A DNA stretch of 36,489 nt from an uncultured Actinomycetes bacterium (GCA_903844855.1 CAIMVH010000139.1:1-36489), one strand, 5' to 3'; positions 8,709-17,180 are shown, counted from the first letter of the stretch. Numbers and translations: made by a program. The notes: generated by a model from the letters alone, not told the origin.

Positions 8709-9488
8709 ATGGTTGGGCTAACGAGCACTGCAGCCGCTCGTTCCGCCGCAGAGGAAGCTGCGCTCAAAGCTGGCGTGCAGATTGTTGAGTTAGATGGCTC
8801 GGACATGAGCTCACTGGGATCGATAATTGAGAGTGTTTGGGGGATAGAACAGGTACCGCAGCAGACTCTTGTTCAAGGAATGGCGCATGCGGGGAACGTG
8901 ATTCTTGCTGCGTTCAAAGGTGAAGAGGCTGTAGGTTTTTCAATTGGCTATTTAGGTTGGGACGATGGCTTGCACATGCATTCACACATGACTGCAACAA
9001 CTAAAAATAGTAGATCGATGGGAGTAGGTTTCGCTCTTAAGATGTATCAACGGGCTATTTGTCTTGAGAATAACGTCAATGAAATCAGATGGACCTACGA
9101 TCCACTCATCGCAAGAAATGCAAACTTCAACTTAAGAAAACTCGGGGCAACTGTGAAGTCTTTTCTTCCAGACTTCTACAAGATTATGACCGATAACGTC
9201 AACGCTGGCGATCGCACAGACAGATTTGAAGTTTCGTGGGATCTAAATTCAGAACGAACTCTTCTGGCGCTTCGTGGTAAGTCAAAGATCCTTGTCGGAA
9301 CCGTAGCTGAAGTTACTATTCAGTCAGATTTTGAGTCATTGCGTTCGGCAAATTTTGATCAAGCGCTTCAGGAACGCGAGAGAGTCCGAAATCTCTTTCA
9401 TTCTTACTTCGCTGAAGGATATTCAGTTGATTGGAACCCTGATGGAAAATACGCTTTCTCACCGGTGGATGCACAGATCTCTCACTAA
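8709..9488 (+). CDS. GNAT-type acyltransferase of the COG3375 kind
   Basis: A 259-residue protein. The central part, with LHMHSHM, GVGFALKMYQR and RWTYDPLIARNANFNLRKLG, is the signature of the large GNAT-superfamily group COG3375. Relatives occur beside N-acylamino-acid racemases, and in some bacteria act as D-amino-acid N-succinyltransferases; that link is from family knowledge. Here it could acylate the D-amino acid released by the upstream deacylase, or N-acylate another amine. The start ATG 8709 lies two bases after the deacylase stop; a longer in-frame start inside that gene is unlikely. It is the last gene of the + strand operon. Confidence 0.82.
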   Translation: MVGLTSTAAARSAAEEAALKAGVQIVELDGSDMSSLGSIIESVWGIEQVPQQTLVQGMAHAGNVILAAFKGEEAVGFSIGYLGWDDGLHMHSHMTATTKNSRSMGVGFALKMYQRAICLENNVNEIRWTYDPLIARNANFNLRKLGATVKSFLPDFYKIMTDNVNAGDRTDRFEVSWDLNSERTLLALRGKSKILVGTVAEVTIQSDFESLRSANFDQALQERERVRNLFHSYFAEGYSVDWNPDGKYAFSPVDAQISH

Positions 9489-9521
9489 TTTCTCTCACCT
9501 GGAGTCGTAAAACTCGAGAAA
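9489..9521. terminator. Weak bulged hairpin between convergent genes
   Basis: TTTCTC (9489-9494) pairs with GAGAAA (9516-9521), enclosing GAGT/ACTC (9502-9505/9512-9515). AT-rich ends on both strands would suit a weak bidirectional terminator between the GNAT gene and the PucR-type regulator. The bulge makes this tentative. Confidence 0.3.
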
Positions 9522-9541
9522 ATTCAGGGGCTATATAAAGG

Positions 9542-10750
9542 CTAGGATTTTTGCAATGGTCGAACCGAAAGTTCATGGTGCAATTGCAGCTCGAGCATAA
9601 GTCGGCTTTCAGGATCAGACAAATTCAATCCCAGAAGGTCAATGGTTCTCTTGAGTCGGTATCTAAATGTATTGGGGTGGATTCCAAGCACACGTGCCGC
9701 CTCGGATGAATTGCCAAAAGAGTCATAATGAGCCTTCAACGTAGATAGCGCCTCATCGCGATCAGTTGCTGGTTGGTCGTCAAGGCGCTGCAGGGGCCCA
9801 ATAAGTGTCTCGTGGTTTTCGCTCATGCCGAGAATGAGTTCCGATAATACGACTTGCGTTCGGGTGGCATTGAACTCTGCGAAGCCGTAGATCAGGTTCG
9901 TTTTCATATAGTTCAAAACACGGTCTGCCTCAGATCTTGACTCGTGAATCTCTGCGACTCCCTTTTTGACACATCCAATTGCTATTTTGAAGTGAGAAAT
10001 TTCATTAGATATCGTTTTTTGAACAGATTTTTCCACTCTGGGAAGTAACAACAGGTCATTATTATCGGAAGAAGCACAAATGTAGTGAGTGATATCAGAT
10101 TGTTCTAGAACTCGGTAGTCAATACCCGCTTCAGTCAGATTCTTACCAAATTTGGAATTGATTAAGGATTTAGATGAGTGTGATATGGAATTGAGATCCA
10201 CGGTAACAACTAGTTGGGACGATTTTGGCGAGAGATGGAAGTATCTAGCAAGAAAAGCCATGTCCCCTTCACCTTGAAGGAGTTGAAAGAGAAATAATTC
10301 GGACTCAGGACTACTCTCTTTTGTTCTAACGGCGAAGTAGGTAGATGCAACTCCTGCTGCACGCTTAAGTAGATTCTCTGACTCACAATTCAGTGTGCCA
10401 CTCGACTCGGCTAGCCAAATCGATCCCACGACCTCATTGTTCAGCCGAATCGGTGCTGCAAGTCTCCTAGAAAATTTTATTGATGGTTTCTCTGGAATCT
10501 CTAGAATGTCATCCCCAGCTTTGAATCGTTCGATAACTTTATTTTGCTCTAATAGATTGAAATAATCGCTTGGTACCGCATGGCCGAGGATTGTCTTTCT
10601 TCTTGCGCTGTCGATTCGGTCGTGGATCGTGGAATATGCAAGAACCTTCCAAGAGGGATCCTCGATCGTGACTGGGCCGCCCAATTCTGACGCAATTTGG
10701 TTGGCGAATGAAAAGATGTCGACGTCTGCGTGTGTCTCATTCATAGCCAT
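9542..10750 (-). CDS. PucR-family transcriptional regulator
   Basis: About 402 residues. The C terminus has the PucR-type helix-turn-helix, with SSEAARVLGIHPNTFRYRLK and a Leu-rich end. The N-terminal half looks like a sensory region with DPSWKVLAYS and a GAF/PAS-like segment around RLAAPIRLNNEVVGSIWL. PucR-type proteins often control purine, amino-acid or aromatic catabolism and sit beside their targets. I choose ATG 10750 because GGAGG lies six bases upstream; the frame is open to a GTG at 10861, adding 37 Arg/Ser-rich residues without a good site. Convergent to the GNAT gene, it most likely senses a substrate of the 2340-9488 operon. Confidence 0.87.
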   Translation of the reverse strand: MAMNETHADVDIFSFANQIASELGGPVTIEDPSWKVLAYSTIHDRIDSARRKTILGHAVPSDYFNLLEQNKVIERFKAGDDILEIPEKPSIKFSRRLAAPIRLNNEVVGSIWLAESSGTLNCESENLLKRAAGVASTYFAVRTKESSPESELFLFQLLQGEGDMAFLARYFHLSPKSSQLVVTVDLNSISHSSKSLINSKFGKNLTEAGIDYRVLEQSDITHYICASSDNNDLLLLPRVEKSVQKTISNEISHFKIAIGCVKKGVAEIHESRSEADRVLNYMKTNLIYGFAEFNATRTQVVLSELILGMSENHETLIGPLQRLDDQPATDRDEALSTLKAHYDSFGNSSEAARVLGIHPNTFRYRLKRTIDLLGLNLSDPESRLMLELQLHHELSVRPLQKS

Positions 10751-10884
10751 GTGCGACCTCCACATTGATCGAGAAATAGCTAAAGCCGCAGATCTGCGAA
10801 CTCGGGAACGATTTTGGCTTTCAACGTAGCGATCAATAGCAATCAATTCAATAGGTGTCACACGTTAATACTCAACCAAGATTT

Positions 10885-10894
10885 TGTCCGGACA
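10885..10894. promoter_or_regulatory. Palindrome upstream of the PucR-type gene, candidate operator
   Basis: TGTCCGGACA is a perfect 10-base palindrome about 135 bases upstream of the chosen start. The surrounding 10862-10999 has no gene that I can support and no clear terminator for the DCC gene's neighbour. A short palindrome can occur by chance, and no known PucR site matches it. Confidence 0.3.
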
Positions 10895-10999
10895 TTTCTC
10901 AGCTTGAAACTTTCGGACTCAAATATTCGATTTGTGAGCGTAAATGAGGGAAGACTGTCGATTCTTCTCGGTTGTAAAATCTGGTGACGCACTTATTTG

Positions 11000-11359
11000 T
11001 TATTTTTTAGCCTGCGCGACAGATCGTTGAATCATCCCATTTAGCACCCGGACCGTTCTGGAATTCCTGTGCGAAGCGATCCATTTATAAGCAACTTCGC
11101 TGAGTGGTCGCGCCCCGCGTATGAGAACTCCAAGAATTTTGAAACGTGTGAGTTTCAACAGATAAGCAACTGCATCTGCACCGGAGAGTGTGCGATTCTC
11201 GAGAATCAGGTGTACCGAACTCGCTGCCTCCGCTTCGGAGAGTAAGAATTGAGCGAGGTCAGCTTCTTGGAACGGGATAGCTCGAAGTTGCACGCGTGAT
11301 TGAATCCACTGAACACAATTGCGGCAGAACTCGCACTCGCCATCGAAAATCAAGATCAC
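11000..11359 (-). CDS. DCC-family thiol-disulfide oxidoreductase (DUF393)
   Basis: A 119-residue protein whose N terminus FDGECEFCRNCVQW is the D-x2-C-x2-C motif of the DCC (DUF393) family, a thioredoxin-like fold thought to work in thiol redox chemistry. The third Cys is extra. Length is normal. The start is GTG (11357-11359), overlapping the stop of the upstream MscS-like gene as GTGA, so the two are translationally coupled. Its partner is not known. The pairing with a mechanosensitive channel may reflect an operon convenience rather than a shared function. Confidence 0.87.
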   Translation of the reverse strand: MILIFDGECEFCRNCVQWIQSRVQLRAIPFQEADLAQFLLSEAEAASSVHLILENRTLSGADAVAYLLKLTRFKILGVLIRGARPLSEVAYKWIASHRNSRTVRVLNGMIQRSVAQAKK

Positions 11360-11910
11360 GGTTGCGACTTATTCCCTAACTTGAGAATTTCACCATTGCG
11401 CACATACCAAAGAGTTCCATCAGTTGAGCGCACGGTGGTCACTCGAAGACCCACAGATTCAACAGTGCCTTCGGACTCATTAATGATGATGTGATCCCCG
11501 ACGCCGTATTGGTCTTCGAAGAGCATGAAGATTCCAGAGACCATGTCTTTCACGATGTTCTGCGCGCCCAGGCTGACTGCGAGACCGAGCACGCTTGCAC
11601 TTGCGATAATGGGCGCCACGTTAAGGCCGAGCTCGCCAAGGATCATTACTAGGGCCACCACTCCAATTGCTGCGTTCATGGTGGAGCGCAGAATGCTGCC
11701 CATGGTCATCGCACGCTCACGGCGCCGCTGGTGATGGCGAGAACCGTTCTCTGGGGCAGTAGTGACTCGGGAGATGATGCGCGAGATGGCTCGTCTGCCC
11801 ACCCAGAGGATGACAACCGCGACCACCAGGATCGTGAGAACGTGCAACGGGGCATCCTTAAACCAGAGCCAGATGGGGTGTGCCGAAAGGGCTTCTGCTG
11901 CCGTTGTCAT
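11356..11910 (-). CDS. Small-conductance mechanosensitive channel (MscS family), short form
   Basis: A 184-residue protein with an N-terminal membrane segment (about residues 22-40), a second around 75-95, and the pore-lining helix with GLAVSLGAQNIVKDMVSGIF, the MscS hallmark. The beta domain follows (GDHIIINESEGTVESVGLRV). The chain stops at RNGEILKLGNKSQP, where most relatives continue for about 80-100 residues as the C-terminal alpha/beta cage. It therefore looks C-terminally short, ending exactly at the overlap with the DCC gene. It would open on membrane tension to release solutes; whether the short form gates normally is unknown. Start ATG 11910. Confidence 0.88.
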   Translation of the reverse strand: MTTAAEALSAHPIWLWFKDAPLHVLTILVVAVVILWVGRRAISRIISRVTTAPENGSRHHQRRRERAMTMGSILRSTMNAAIGVVALVMILGELGLNVAPIIASASVLGLAVSLGAQNIVKDMVSGIFMLFEDQYGVGDHIIINESEGTVESVGLRVTTVRSTDGTLWYVRNGEILKLGNKSQP

Positions 11911-12068
11911 ATGCCAAGGTTATCTCCGAAGGGCCTAGGGGCGTTGTTCACGCGTGGAGTTCACCCAATATTTAGCGAAGGCTCGCCCGGTCAATGCTGG
12001 AGAAACACCCGAGCGCGGGGCAGGATTTCCCTAGACGGCGCGGGCCACGCGCTGGGGAAGAAGAGCAG

Positions 12069-12584
12069 ATGCGGCAATCACTCGTGTTGAACGCCACCTA
12101 CGAGCCTCTCGGCGTCGTCTCAGACCGGCGCGCGCTTATTCTGGTCCTCAATAATCGAGCTATCACGGTGCAAGAGTCGGCACACATCCTTAAACATCCT
12201 GGCGGAGCAGTCGTTCTCCCTGCGGTTATTCGACTCACTAAATACATTCGTGTTCCGTATCGCCACGCAGTGCCACTCACTAGGCGTGCCATCTTTGCAA
12301 GAGACGGCGGACGCTGCGTGTACTGCGATGCACCGGCAACCAGCATTGATCATGTGTTGCCACGTAGTCGTGGGGGATCGCACGCCTGGGAAAACGTGGT
12401 GTCCGCGTGCCACCGCTGTAATCATGTGAAGGCCGATCGCATGCTCAAAGATTTAGGTTGGCGTATGCGCCATAAGCCGATCGAACCAGCGGGAGCCGCT
12501 TGGCGCATTCTTGGATCGGGTCGAGCAGACCCCACCTGGGTGCAATACCTAGAACCCTATGGCGCTTCTAGCGCAATCGCTTGA
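12069..12584 (+). CDS. HNH endonuclease-domain protein
   Basis: About 171 residues. The N terminus QSLVLNATYEPLGVV is typical of a conserved actinobacterial HNH family (Rv2469c-like in position and start). The nuclease module has FARDGGRCVYC, SIDHVLPRSRGG and ACHRCNHVKADR, giving two CxxC zinc pairs around the DH of the HNH core. I start at ATG 12069, matching the family N terminus; an in-frame ATG at 11994 would add 25 Arg/Gly-rich residues with no family support. It precedes a tiny membrane-protein gene and faces pepN. Its biological role in this family is not established. Confidence 0.87.
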   Translation: MRQSLVLNATYEPLGVVSDRRALILVLNNRAITVQESAHILKHPGGAVVLPAVIRLTKYIRVPYRHAVPLTRRAIFARDGGRCVYCDAPATSIDHVLPRSRGGSHAWENVVSACHRCNHVKADRMLKDLGWRMRHKPIEPAGAAWRILGSGRADPTWVQYLEPYGASSAIA

Positions 12585-12599
12585 GGTAGGCTCTCAACT

Positions 12600-12740
12600 A
12601 TGAGCACACTCGAAACTAACCTTCTCCTAGTGGGCATCGCAGTCGGAGTATTTCTATTCATTTCTGCGATCGTGTGGGTAACTACCGGAGAGAAAGGCCG
12701 GGGTGTTGCTGGTCTTGAGCGTCCCGATTGGGAACTCTAA
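12600..12740 (+). CDS. 46-residue single-TM membrane protein
   Basis: The frame reads MSTLETNLLLVGIAVGVFLF for the first 20 residues, then ISAIVWVTTGEKGRGV and ends RPDWEL. One hydrophobic span covers about residues 8-28, followed by a short basic and then acidic tail, consistent with a small inner-membrane protein. It starts 16 bases after the HNH gene; GAGGTAGG lies upstream. Its TAA (12738-12740) overlaps the pepN stop (12737-12739) on the other strand, so the two genes end on each other. The function is unknown. The clean start, helix and spacing make it likely a real gene. Confidence 0.65.
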   Translation: MSTLETNLLLVGIAVGVFLFISAIVWVTTGEKGRGVAGLERPDWEL

Positions 12741-15292
12741 GAAGCATCGCATTTCTGCGCGATAAGTGCCCGCGATAAGGCATCCCGATTTTCCGCAACA
12801 TATCTGCGCAAGCCTGGTGCAGCATCTGAATGATCCGAGAGCCATTTCTCGCACTTATCTAATGTGCCAGCTGTTGTTTCGTAAATGGGGAACGCCAGAT
12901 TCACAATTGTTGAAGATATTTCATAGGTAAGACGTCCCCAGATCTCTTCAATGATCGCAAAATACTCATCGACGTAGACGGAGAGTAAGTCACGTTGCGA
13001 TGGTCGACGGAATCCAGCAATGAGAGCATCGTTGGTGTGGTTGGCCTCTGTTCCGCTGATGATGCGATCCCACGCAGCGCGCTTCGAATTTGCATCGGGG
13101 CGTGCGGCGAGTGCGAAAGTTGCAGAGCGGTGCCCGTCTGCGGTGTTGTCGCGTTCAAGCTCTTCGTTAATTTCAGATTCCGCGAGCAAGTTCACTTGGG
13201 CGAGGCAACCGACGATGAGCCAGCGGAGGTCGGTGTCGATTATCAGACCAACGACTGCGCCATCAAGCATCGATTTTAGTTGAGTATGGTGTGCCAAAGA
13301 TGGTGAGTTTGCGGCTGCATTCACGAAGGCGCGTGCAAATGAGAGTTGTTCACCGCTTCCGGGCTGAGCTGCCGATAAGAGCGCATTCAAACCATCTGCA
13401 AGCTTGATTCTGAGAGCGTCACGATTGGCAGGCGCTGAGTAGAGCTCCACAGCAGTGGAGAGGTGAGTGGTGACGGTGCGCGCAACTAGAACTAATGAGC
13501 TATTCCCGCGTAGCGCCTGCAGACCAAGTGCCAAGAAGTGGGTTGCTGCGAGTTCACCATCACGAACCATGTCCCAAGCCGCGGCCCAGGCAAGAGATTG
13601 TGTGAGCGGATCGCCGAATTGATCGATGTGCGAGACGAGCGCCTTGAGTGAGTCTGCGTCAAAGCGAATCTTGGCATATGAGTAATCGAGATCGTTGATG
13701 AGTAGCACGTCGGCCTTGGGGAGGCCGGCCAGATCTGCAACGACCGTTTCGCTTCCCACAACATCGAGTTCGTGACTACTACGCCGGACAAGGGCGCTTC
13801 CCTCAATGTCATAGAGGCCGACCGCTAAGCGATGAGGGCGGATTTCAGTCGATCCTTCAGGCATAGTTGGTGCGCTCTGCTCGATGACGACGCTCGCGTA
13901 CTTTTCTCCATCCAGAGTGATCCGGGGACGTAAAGTATTTACGCCGGCGGTTTTGAGCCATGTTTCAACCCAAGGTCCGAGAGCACGTCCGCTCGTGGCT
14001 TCGAGTTCGACAAGAAGATCGTTGAGCGTGGTGTTCTGCCACGCATGTTTGGCGAAGTAAACCTTGAGCGCCGCTACGAAATTCTCTTCTCCGATGTAAA
14101 CCACAAGTTGGCGAAGGACCGAAGCACCTTTCGCGTAAGAGATGCCGTCGAAGTTGGCGCGCACCGCTTCCATGTCGGACATGTCAGTGGCCACTGGGTG
14201 AGTGGAGGAGAGTTGGTCTTGGCGGTAGGCCCAGTTCTTGCGCTCGGTGTTGAAGGCTGCCCATGAGTTACTGAATCGAGTTGCCTTCGCCAGTGCGGTG
14301 TATGAGGCCCACTCCGCGAAAGACTCGTTGAGCCAGAGGTCATCCCACCAGCGCATGGTGACGAGGTCGCCAAACCACATGTGCGCCATTTCGTGAAGAA
14401 TGGTGTTTGCGCGCCAGTTGTACTCTTCTTCGGCGGCCTTGCTACGGAATACAAAAGAGTCTTCGTTGAAGGTAACGCAGCCAGCGTTCTCCATGGCGCC
14501 CGCGTTAAATTCGGCCACTGCGATTTGGTCATACTTAGCAAACGGGTAAGCGAGACCAAATTCTTCTTCGAAGAAGGCGAAGCCACGCTTGGTAAGGTCA
14601 AAGAGTTCTTCTGGGTCGAGGAATGGTGCGAGCGACTTGCGGCAATAGATACCAAGGGGAACTTCGCCGTGAGCACTTGTGTAAGTGTCGTGTACGTGTG
14701 TGTAAGGACCGGCAACAAGTGCAGTGATGTAAGTCGAGACGCGTGGTGTGGTGGTGAAGCTCCAACGATTCTTGTCGGCGCCCAGATCAGTGCGTGCGGA
14801 AACAGGATTATTGGAGATGAGTTCCCAATGCGCGGGGGCAGTGGCGGTAAGGGTGAATGTGGCTTTTAGGTCTGGTTGATCGAAGCAGGCGTACATGCGA
14901 CGGGCATCTGCAGTTTCGAATTGGGTGTAAAGGTAGACCTCATCGTCTGCTGGATCAGTGAAACGGTGAAGGCCCTCGCCGGTGTTCATGAAGCGGGCAT
15001 TTACTTCGACGACGAGAGAATTTTCGCTGGCCAAGTTATCGAGGAAGAGCGACTCTCCATCGAACTTATTTGCGTCGATTGCCTCTCCGTTGAGTTCGGC
15101 TTTGATCAGTTCTTGGGCGACAACGTCAATAAAGGTTGAGGCCCCTGGTGTGGTGCAGGAGAAGACCACGGTGGTCTTCGCTAAGAAGGTCTCAGGCGAC
15201 GTGGTGAGATCGAGTATGACGTCGTATGACTCAACGGAGAGGAGCGAGGCACGTACGGCCGCTTCTTCGCGAGTGAGATTGATTCCAGGCAT
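12737..15292 (-). CDS. pepN: Aminopeptidase N (M1 family zinc metallopeptidase)
   Basis: 851 residues, the usual length for actinobacterial PepN. The exopeptidase motif GAMEN is at 265-269 and the zinc motif HEMAH at 300-304, with the third ligand Glu323 in WLNESFAEW, the HExxH-x18-E arrangement. An N-terminal beta domain with TQFETADARRMYACFDQPD and a C-terminal ERAP1-like helical domain complete the family order. It removes N-terminal residues from peptides in the cytoplasm and has no signal peptide. Start ATG 15292 follows the family N terminus (PGINLTREEA) though the ribosome site is poor. The position before the DsbA-type gene matches the mycobacterial order, apart from the secreted gene inserted at 15341. 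Confidence 0.96.
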   Translation of the reverse strand: MPGINLTREEAAVRASLLSVESYDVILDLTTSPETFLAKTTVVFSCTTPGASTFIDVVAQELIKAELNGEAIDANKFDGESLFLDNLASENSLVVEVNARFMNTGEGLHRFTDPADDEVYLYTQFETADARRMYACFDQPDLKATFTLTATAPAHWELISNNPVSARTDLGADKNRWSFTTTPRVSTYITALVAGPYTHVHDTYTSAHGEVPLGIYCRKSLAPFLDPEELFDLTKRGFAFFEEEFGLAYPFAKYDQIAVAEFNAGAMENAGCVTFNEDSFVFRSKAAEEEYNWRANTILHEMAHMWFGDLVTMRWWDDLWLNESFAEWASYTALAKATRFSNSWAAFNTERKNWAYRQDQLSSTHPVATDMSDMEAVRANFDGISYAKGASVLRQLVVYIGEENFVAALKVYFAKHAWQNTTLNDLLVELEATSGRALGPWVETWLKTAGVNTLRPRITLDGEKYASVVIEQSAPTMPEGSTEIRPHRLAVGLYDIEGSALVRRSSHELDVVGSETVVADLAGLPKADVLLINDLDYSYAKIRFDADSLKALVSHIDQFGDPLTQSLAWAAAWDMVRDGELAATHFLALGLQALRGNSSLVLVARTVTTHLSTAVELYSAPANRDALRIKLADGLNALLSAAQPGSGEQLSFARAFVNAAANSPSLAHHTQLKSMLDGAVVGLIIDTDLRWLIVGCLAQVNLLAESEINEELERDNTADGHRSATFALAARPDANSKRAAWDRIISGTEANHTNDALIAGFRRPSQRDLLSVYVDEYFAIIEEIWGRLTYEISSTIVNLAFPIYETTAGTLDKCEKWLSDHSDAAPGLRRYVAENRDALSRALIAQKCDAS

Positions 15293-15340
15293 GGCAAATA
15301 TCCAACCAGAGTTAGTGGTGCAGAGCGAACGGTGACGCGT

Positions 15341-17065
15341 TTAGCGGCGGTAGGTTCTCTTTGCGCTGGTGAACGCGGTGAACTGACTCGCTTGCGTCAT
15401 GGTCGTATTGATTTCAACGTTGAGTGACCCATCTGAATTCACTTGGAGGGCTACCACGCCCGATGGCATACCAGCTCCCAATGTGTATCCGACTGCATAA
15501 GGGGCGCTACTACCCGGGGTGCGGGCAGGTGAGCCCGCAGGCTCTACTTGAGTGAATTGCGTGAGTTGATAGGTGACTAAGCCGGATGCAACGGTGAGTT
15601 TGTCGGGAGAGGGTTTCCCGCTCTCGATGTTCATCATCACCTGCTTGGCATCTCCCGAAGCGTTGTTCCACCACCCGGTTGAGAAGATCCACTTCGAACC
15701 ATCCACTTCGTGGGGTGCGATTGCAAGGTGGCTCCATGAGTATTCGCTCTTACCTTGAGGCGGGCCTCCAGGAAGTTCTGTGCTTGCTGATGTGTACTCA
15801 CTCACAAAGTGCCCGTTGTATCCGATCGTTCCATCGATAAACCAGTTACCTGATGCGGTTCCGCGCACGTCGTAATCAATTTTTCCAAAGCGCGGAGAAG
15901 TTATTTTTTGCATATTTGCTTCGATGGCAGTGCGTAATTCAGGTGTGAAGAAGGGGAGCGGATCAGCGGTGAAAGGCTTCCATGCTTCTCCATTTACGTA
16001 GGCGTAGGGGTTTTCAAAACCACTCAGCCATTGCGTGCCATCCCAGACGTTGAAGTCGATCATGTTGTCGCGTTGGCGGCCAAATTCCTCGCCAGCCTTG
16101 ACGGGAATGCTGAGCGATTTAGAGGCATTGTTTGCCTTCAGTTCTTCCGCATACGGCGCGAGTACACCGGAGAGGCGATTGAGCACCATATAAACAGTGC
16201 TGACGTTGCAGCCATGTTCGATGGTTACTCGTATCGAAGTAGGGATGCCCAAGTTTTGTACGCTCGTGATGGTGCCGGCGGCCGGTGATGAGACTGAAAT
16301 GTAATCAGCATCAGTGCGCGTTGCCTCAGGTTTGCCAAGTGAACTCACTCCAAGGTAACCGTGGTCGATCGGCGTGACGTGTCCGCCGATCATCATTCCG
16401 TAGGGGATAGATGCCACCATCTGCGCGATGGGAACAACCGGGCTAGTGAACTTAATGGTGGAAGGTGCGCAGGTAGGTTCACTTGTCATGCCGACTTGCT
16501 GCGCCAATGTGGGGTACCAGGAGGGGCGCGTCTTATAGCCGCCCGCAGGCGCAGGAGGAATGTCCGTAGGCAGTGCGTATTTCACCACGTTGCTCTTGCA
16601 GATCGCGAGCATGCCCCCGGTGTAACCGAAGACTCCGTTGGTGGAGCAACTCATGCCGATACTTTTCATATAAAGGAATTGAGTGTCAGAGGGCATCGAT
16701 TGTTGCTGAGTAGGTTGACCGTTACCGGGTTGGCCGTTACCGGGTTGGCCGTTACCGGGTTGGCCGTTACCGGGTTGGCCGTTACCGGCTTGGCCGTTAC
16801 CGGGTTGGCCGTTACCGGGTTGGCCGTTACCGGGTTGGCCGTTACCGGGCAGTGGGGTCTTCTTCTCGGGGACACCCTTAGACCACACCAACTTTCTGCC
16901 CGACTTCACGCAGGTGTAGACCATCGCGTTCATGCGAACTGTTTGGCCACTCTTCGAACAGGTAGCTCCAGGCTTAGGTGAGGCTGCGGTGGCGCTACTT
17001 GCCCCCAAGGGGAGAAGGAGGGAGGCAGCGAGGGCAAGGGTGAGGGCGCGAGGGCGGAAAGTCAT
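15341..17065 (-). CDS. Secreted protein with NGQPG repeats and a degenerate M23-like domain
   Basis: 574 residues. A signal peptide ends near ASSATAA (about residue 28). Next comes a short module with CSKSGQTVRMN and CVKSGRKLVW, which resembles small Cys modules of actinobacterial surface proteins. Nine tandem PGNGQ-type repeats (about 72-116) and a second Cys pair near 139-155 follow. The middle region has GGHVTPIDHGYLG and SPAAGTITSV, resembling the LytM/M23 beta-barrel. The second metal motif HxH is absent: the matching stretch is YMVLNRLS. The domain is probably non-catalytic, possibly glycan-binding. The remaining C-terminal ~250 residues match nothing that I recognise. The start is ATG 17065. 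Confidence 0.72.
   Translation of the reverse strand: MTFRPRALTLALAASLLLPLGASSATAASPKPGATCSKSGQTVRMNAMVYTCVKSGRKLVWSKGVPEKKTPLPGNGQPGNGQPGNGQPGNGQAGNGQPGNGQPGNGQPGNGQPGNGQPTQQQSMPSDTQFLYMKSIGMSCSTNGVFGYTGGMLAICKSNVVKYALPTDIPPAPAGGYKTRPSWYPTLAQQVGMTSEPTCAPSTIKFTSPVVPIAQMVASIPYGMMIGGHVTPIDHGYLGVSSLGKPEATRTDADYISVSSPAAGTITSVQNLGIPTSIRVTIEHGCNVSTVYMVLNRLSGVLAPYAEELKANNASKSLSIPVKAGEEFGRQRDNMIDFNVWDGTQWLSGFENPYAYVNGEAWKPFTADPLPFFTPELRTAIEANMQKITSPRFGKIDYDVRGTASGNWFIDGTIGYNGHFVSEYTSASTELPGGPPQGKSEYSWSHLAIAPHEVDGSKWIFSTGWWNNASGDAKQVMMNIESGKPSPDKLTVASGLVTYQLTQFTQVEPAGSPARTPGSSAPYAVGYTLGAGMPSGVVALQVNSDGSLNVEINTTMTQASQFTAFTSAKRTYRR
16721..16849. repeat. 15-bp coding minisatellite (NGQPG repeats)
   Basis: Eight full head-to-tail copies of gttaccgggttggcc run from 16721 to 16840, with one variant copy (ggc for ggg at 16781-16795), followed by a partial ninth copy. 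On the minus strand each copy encodes five residues, so copy-number change keeps the frame. It lies inside the secreted gene at 15341-17065 and codes for its flexible linker. Confidence 0.95.
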
Positions 17066-17180
17066 GAGAAAACGGTAAATGCTGGCGTCCAGAATTTCTA
17101 GGACTTGCTCGTTAAACGTTTCGGGATAGCTGGATTTCCCAGGATTCGGAGCCCGGCTGAGAACCTGGCAGGCTTACGCC

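Noticed and set aside
2340-10750. Prophage or transposon
   Set aside because: No integrase, transposase, terminal inverted repeats or att-like repeats could be seen.
14074-14718. Frames of 160-214 codons over pepN on both strands
   Set aside because: pepN is intact with GAMEN and HExxH; these are shadows.
16721-16849. CRISPR array
   Set aside because: The 15-bp copies are adjacent without spacers and lie in a coding frame; no cas genes are present.
16361-16981. 206-codon plus-strand frame with VTGLA repeats
   Set aside because: This is the reverse of the NGQPG minisatellite inside the secreted gene; the repeats alone keep it open.
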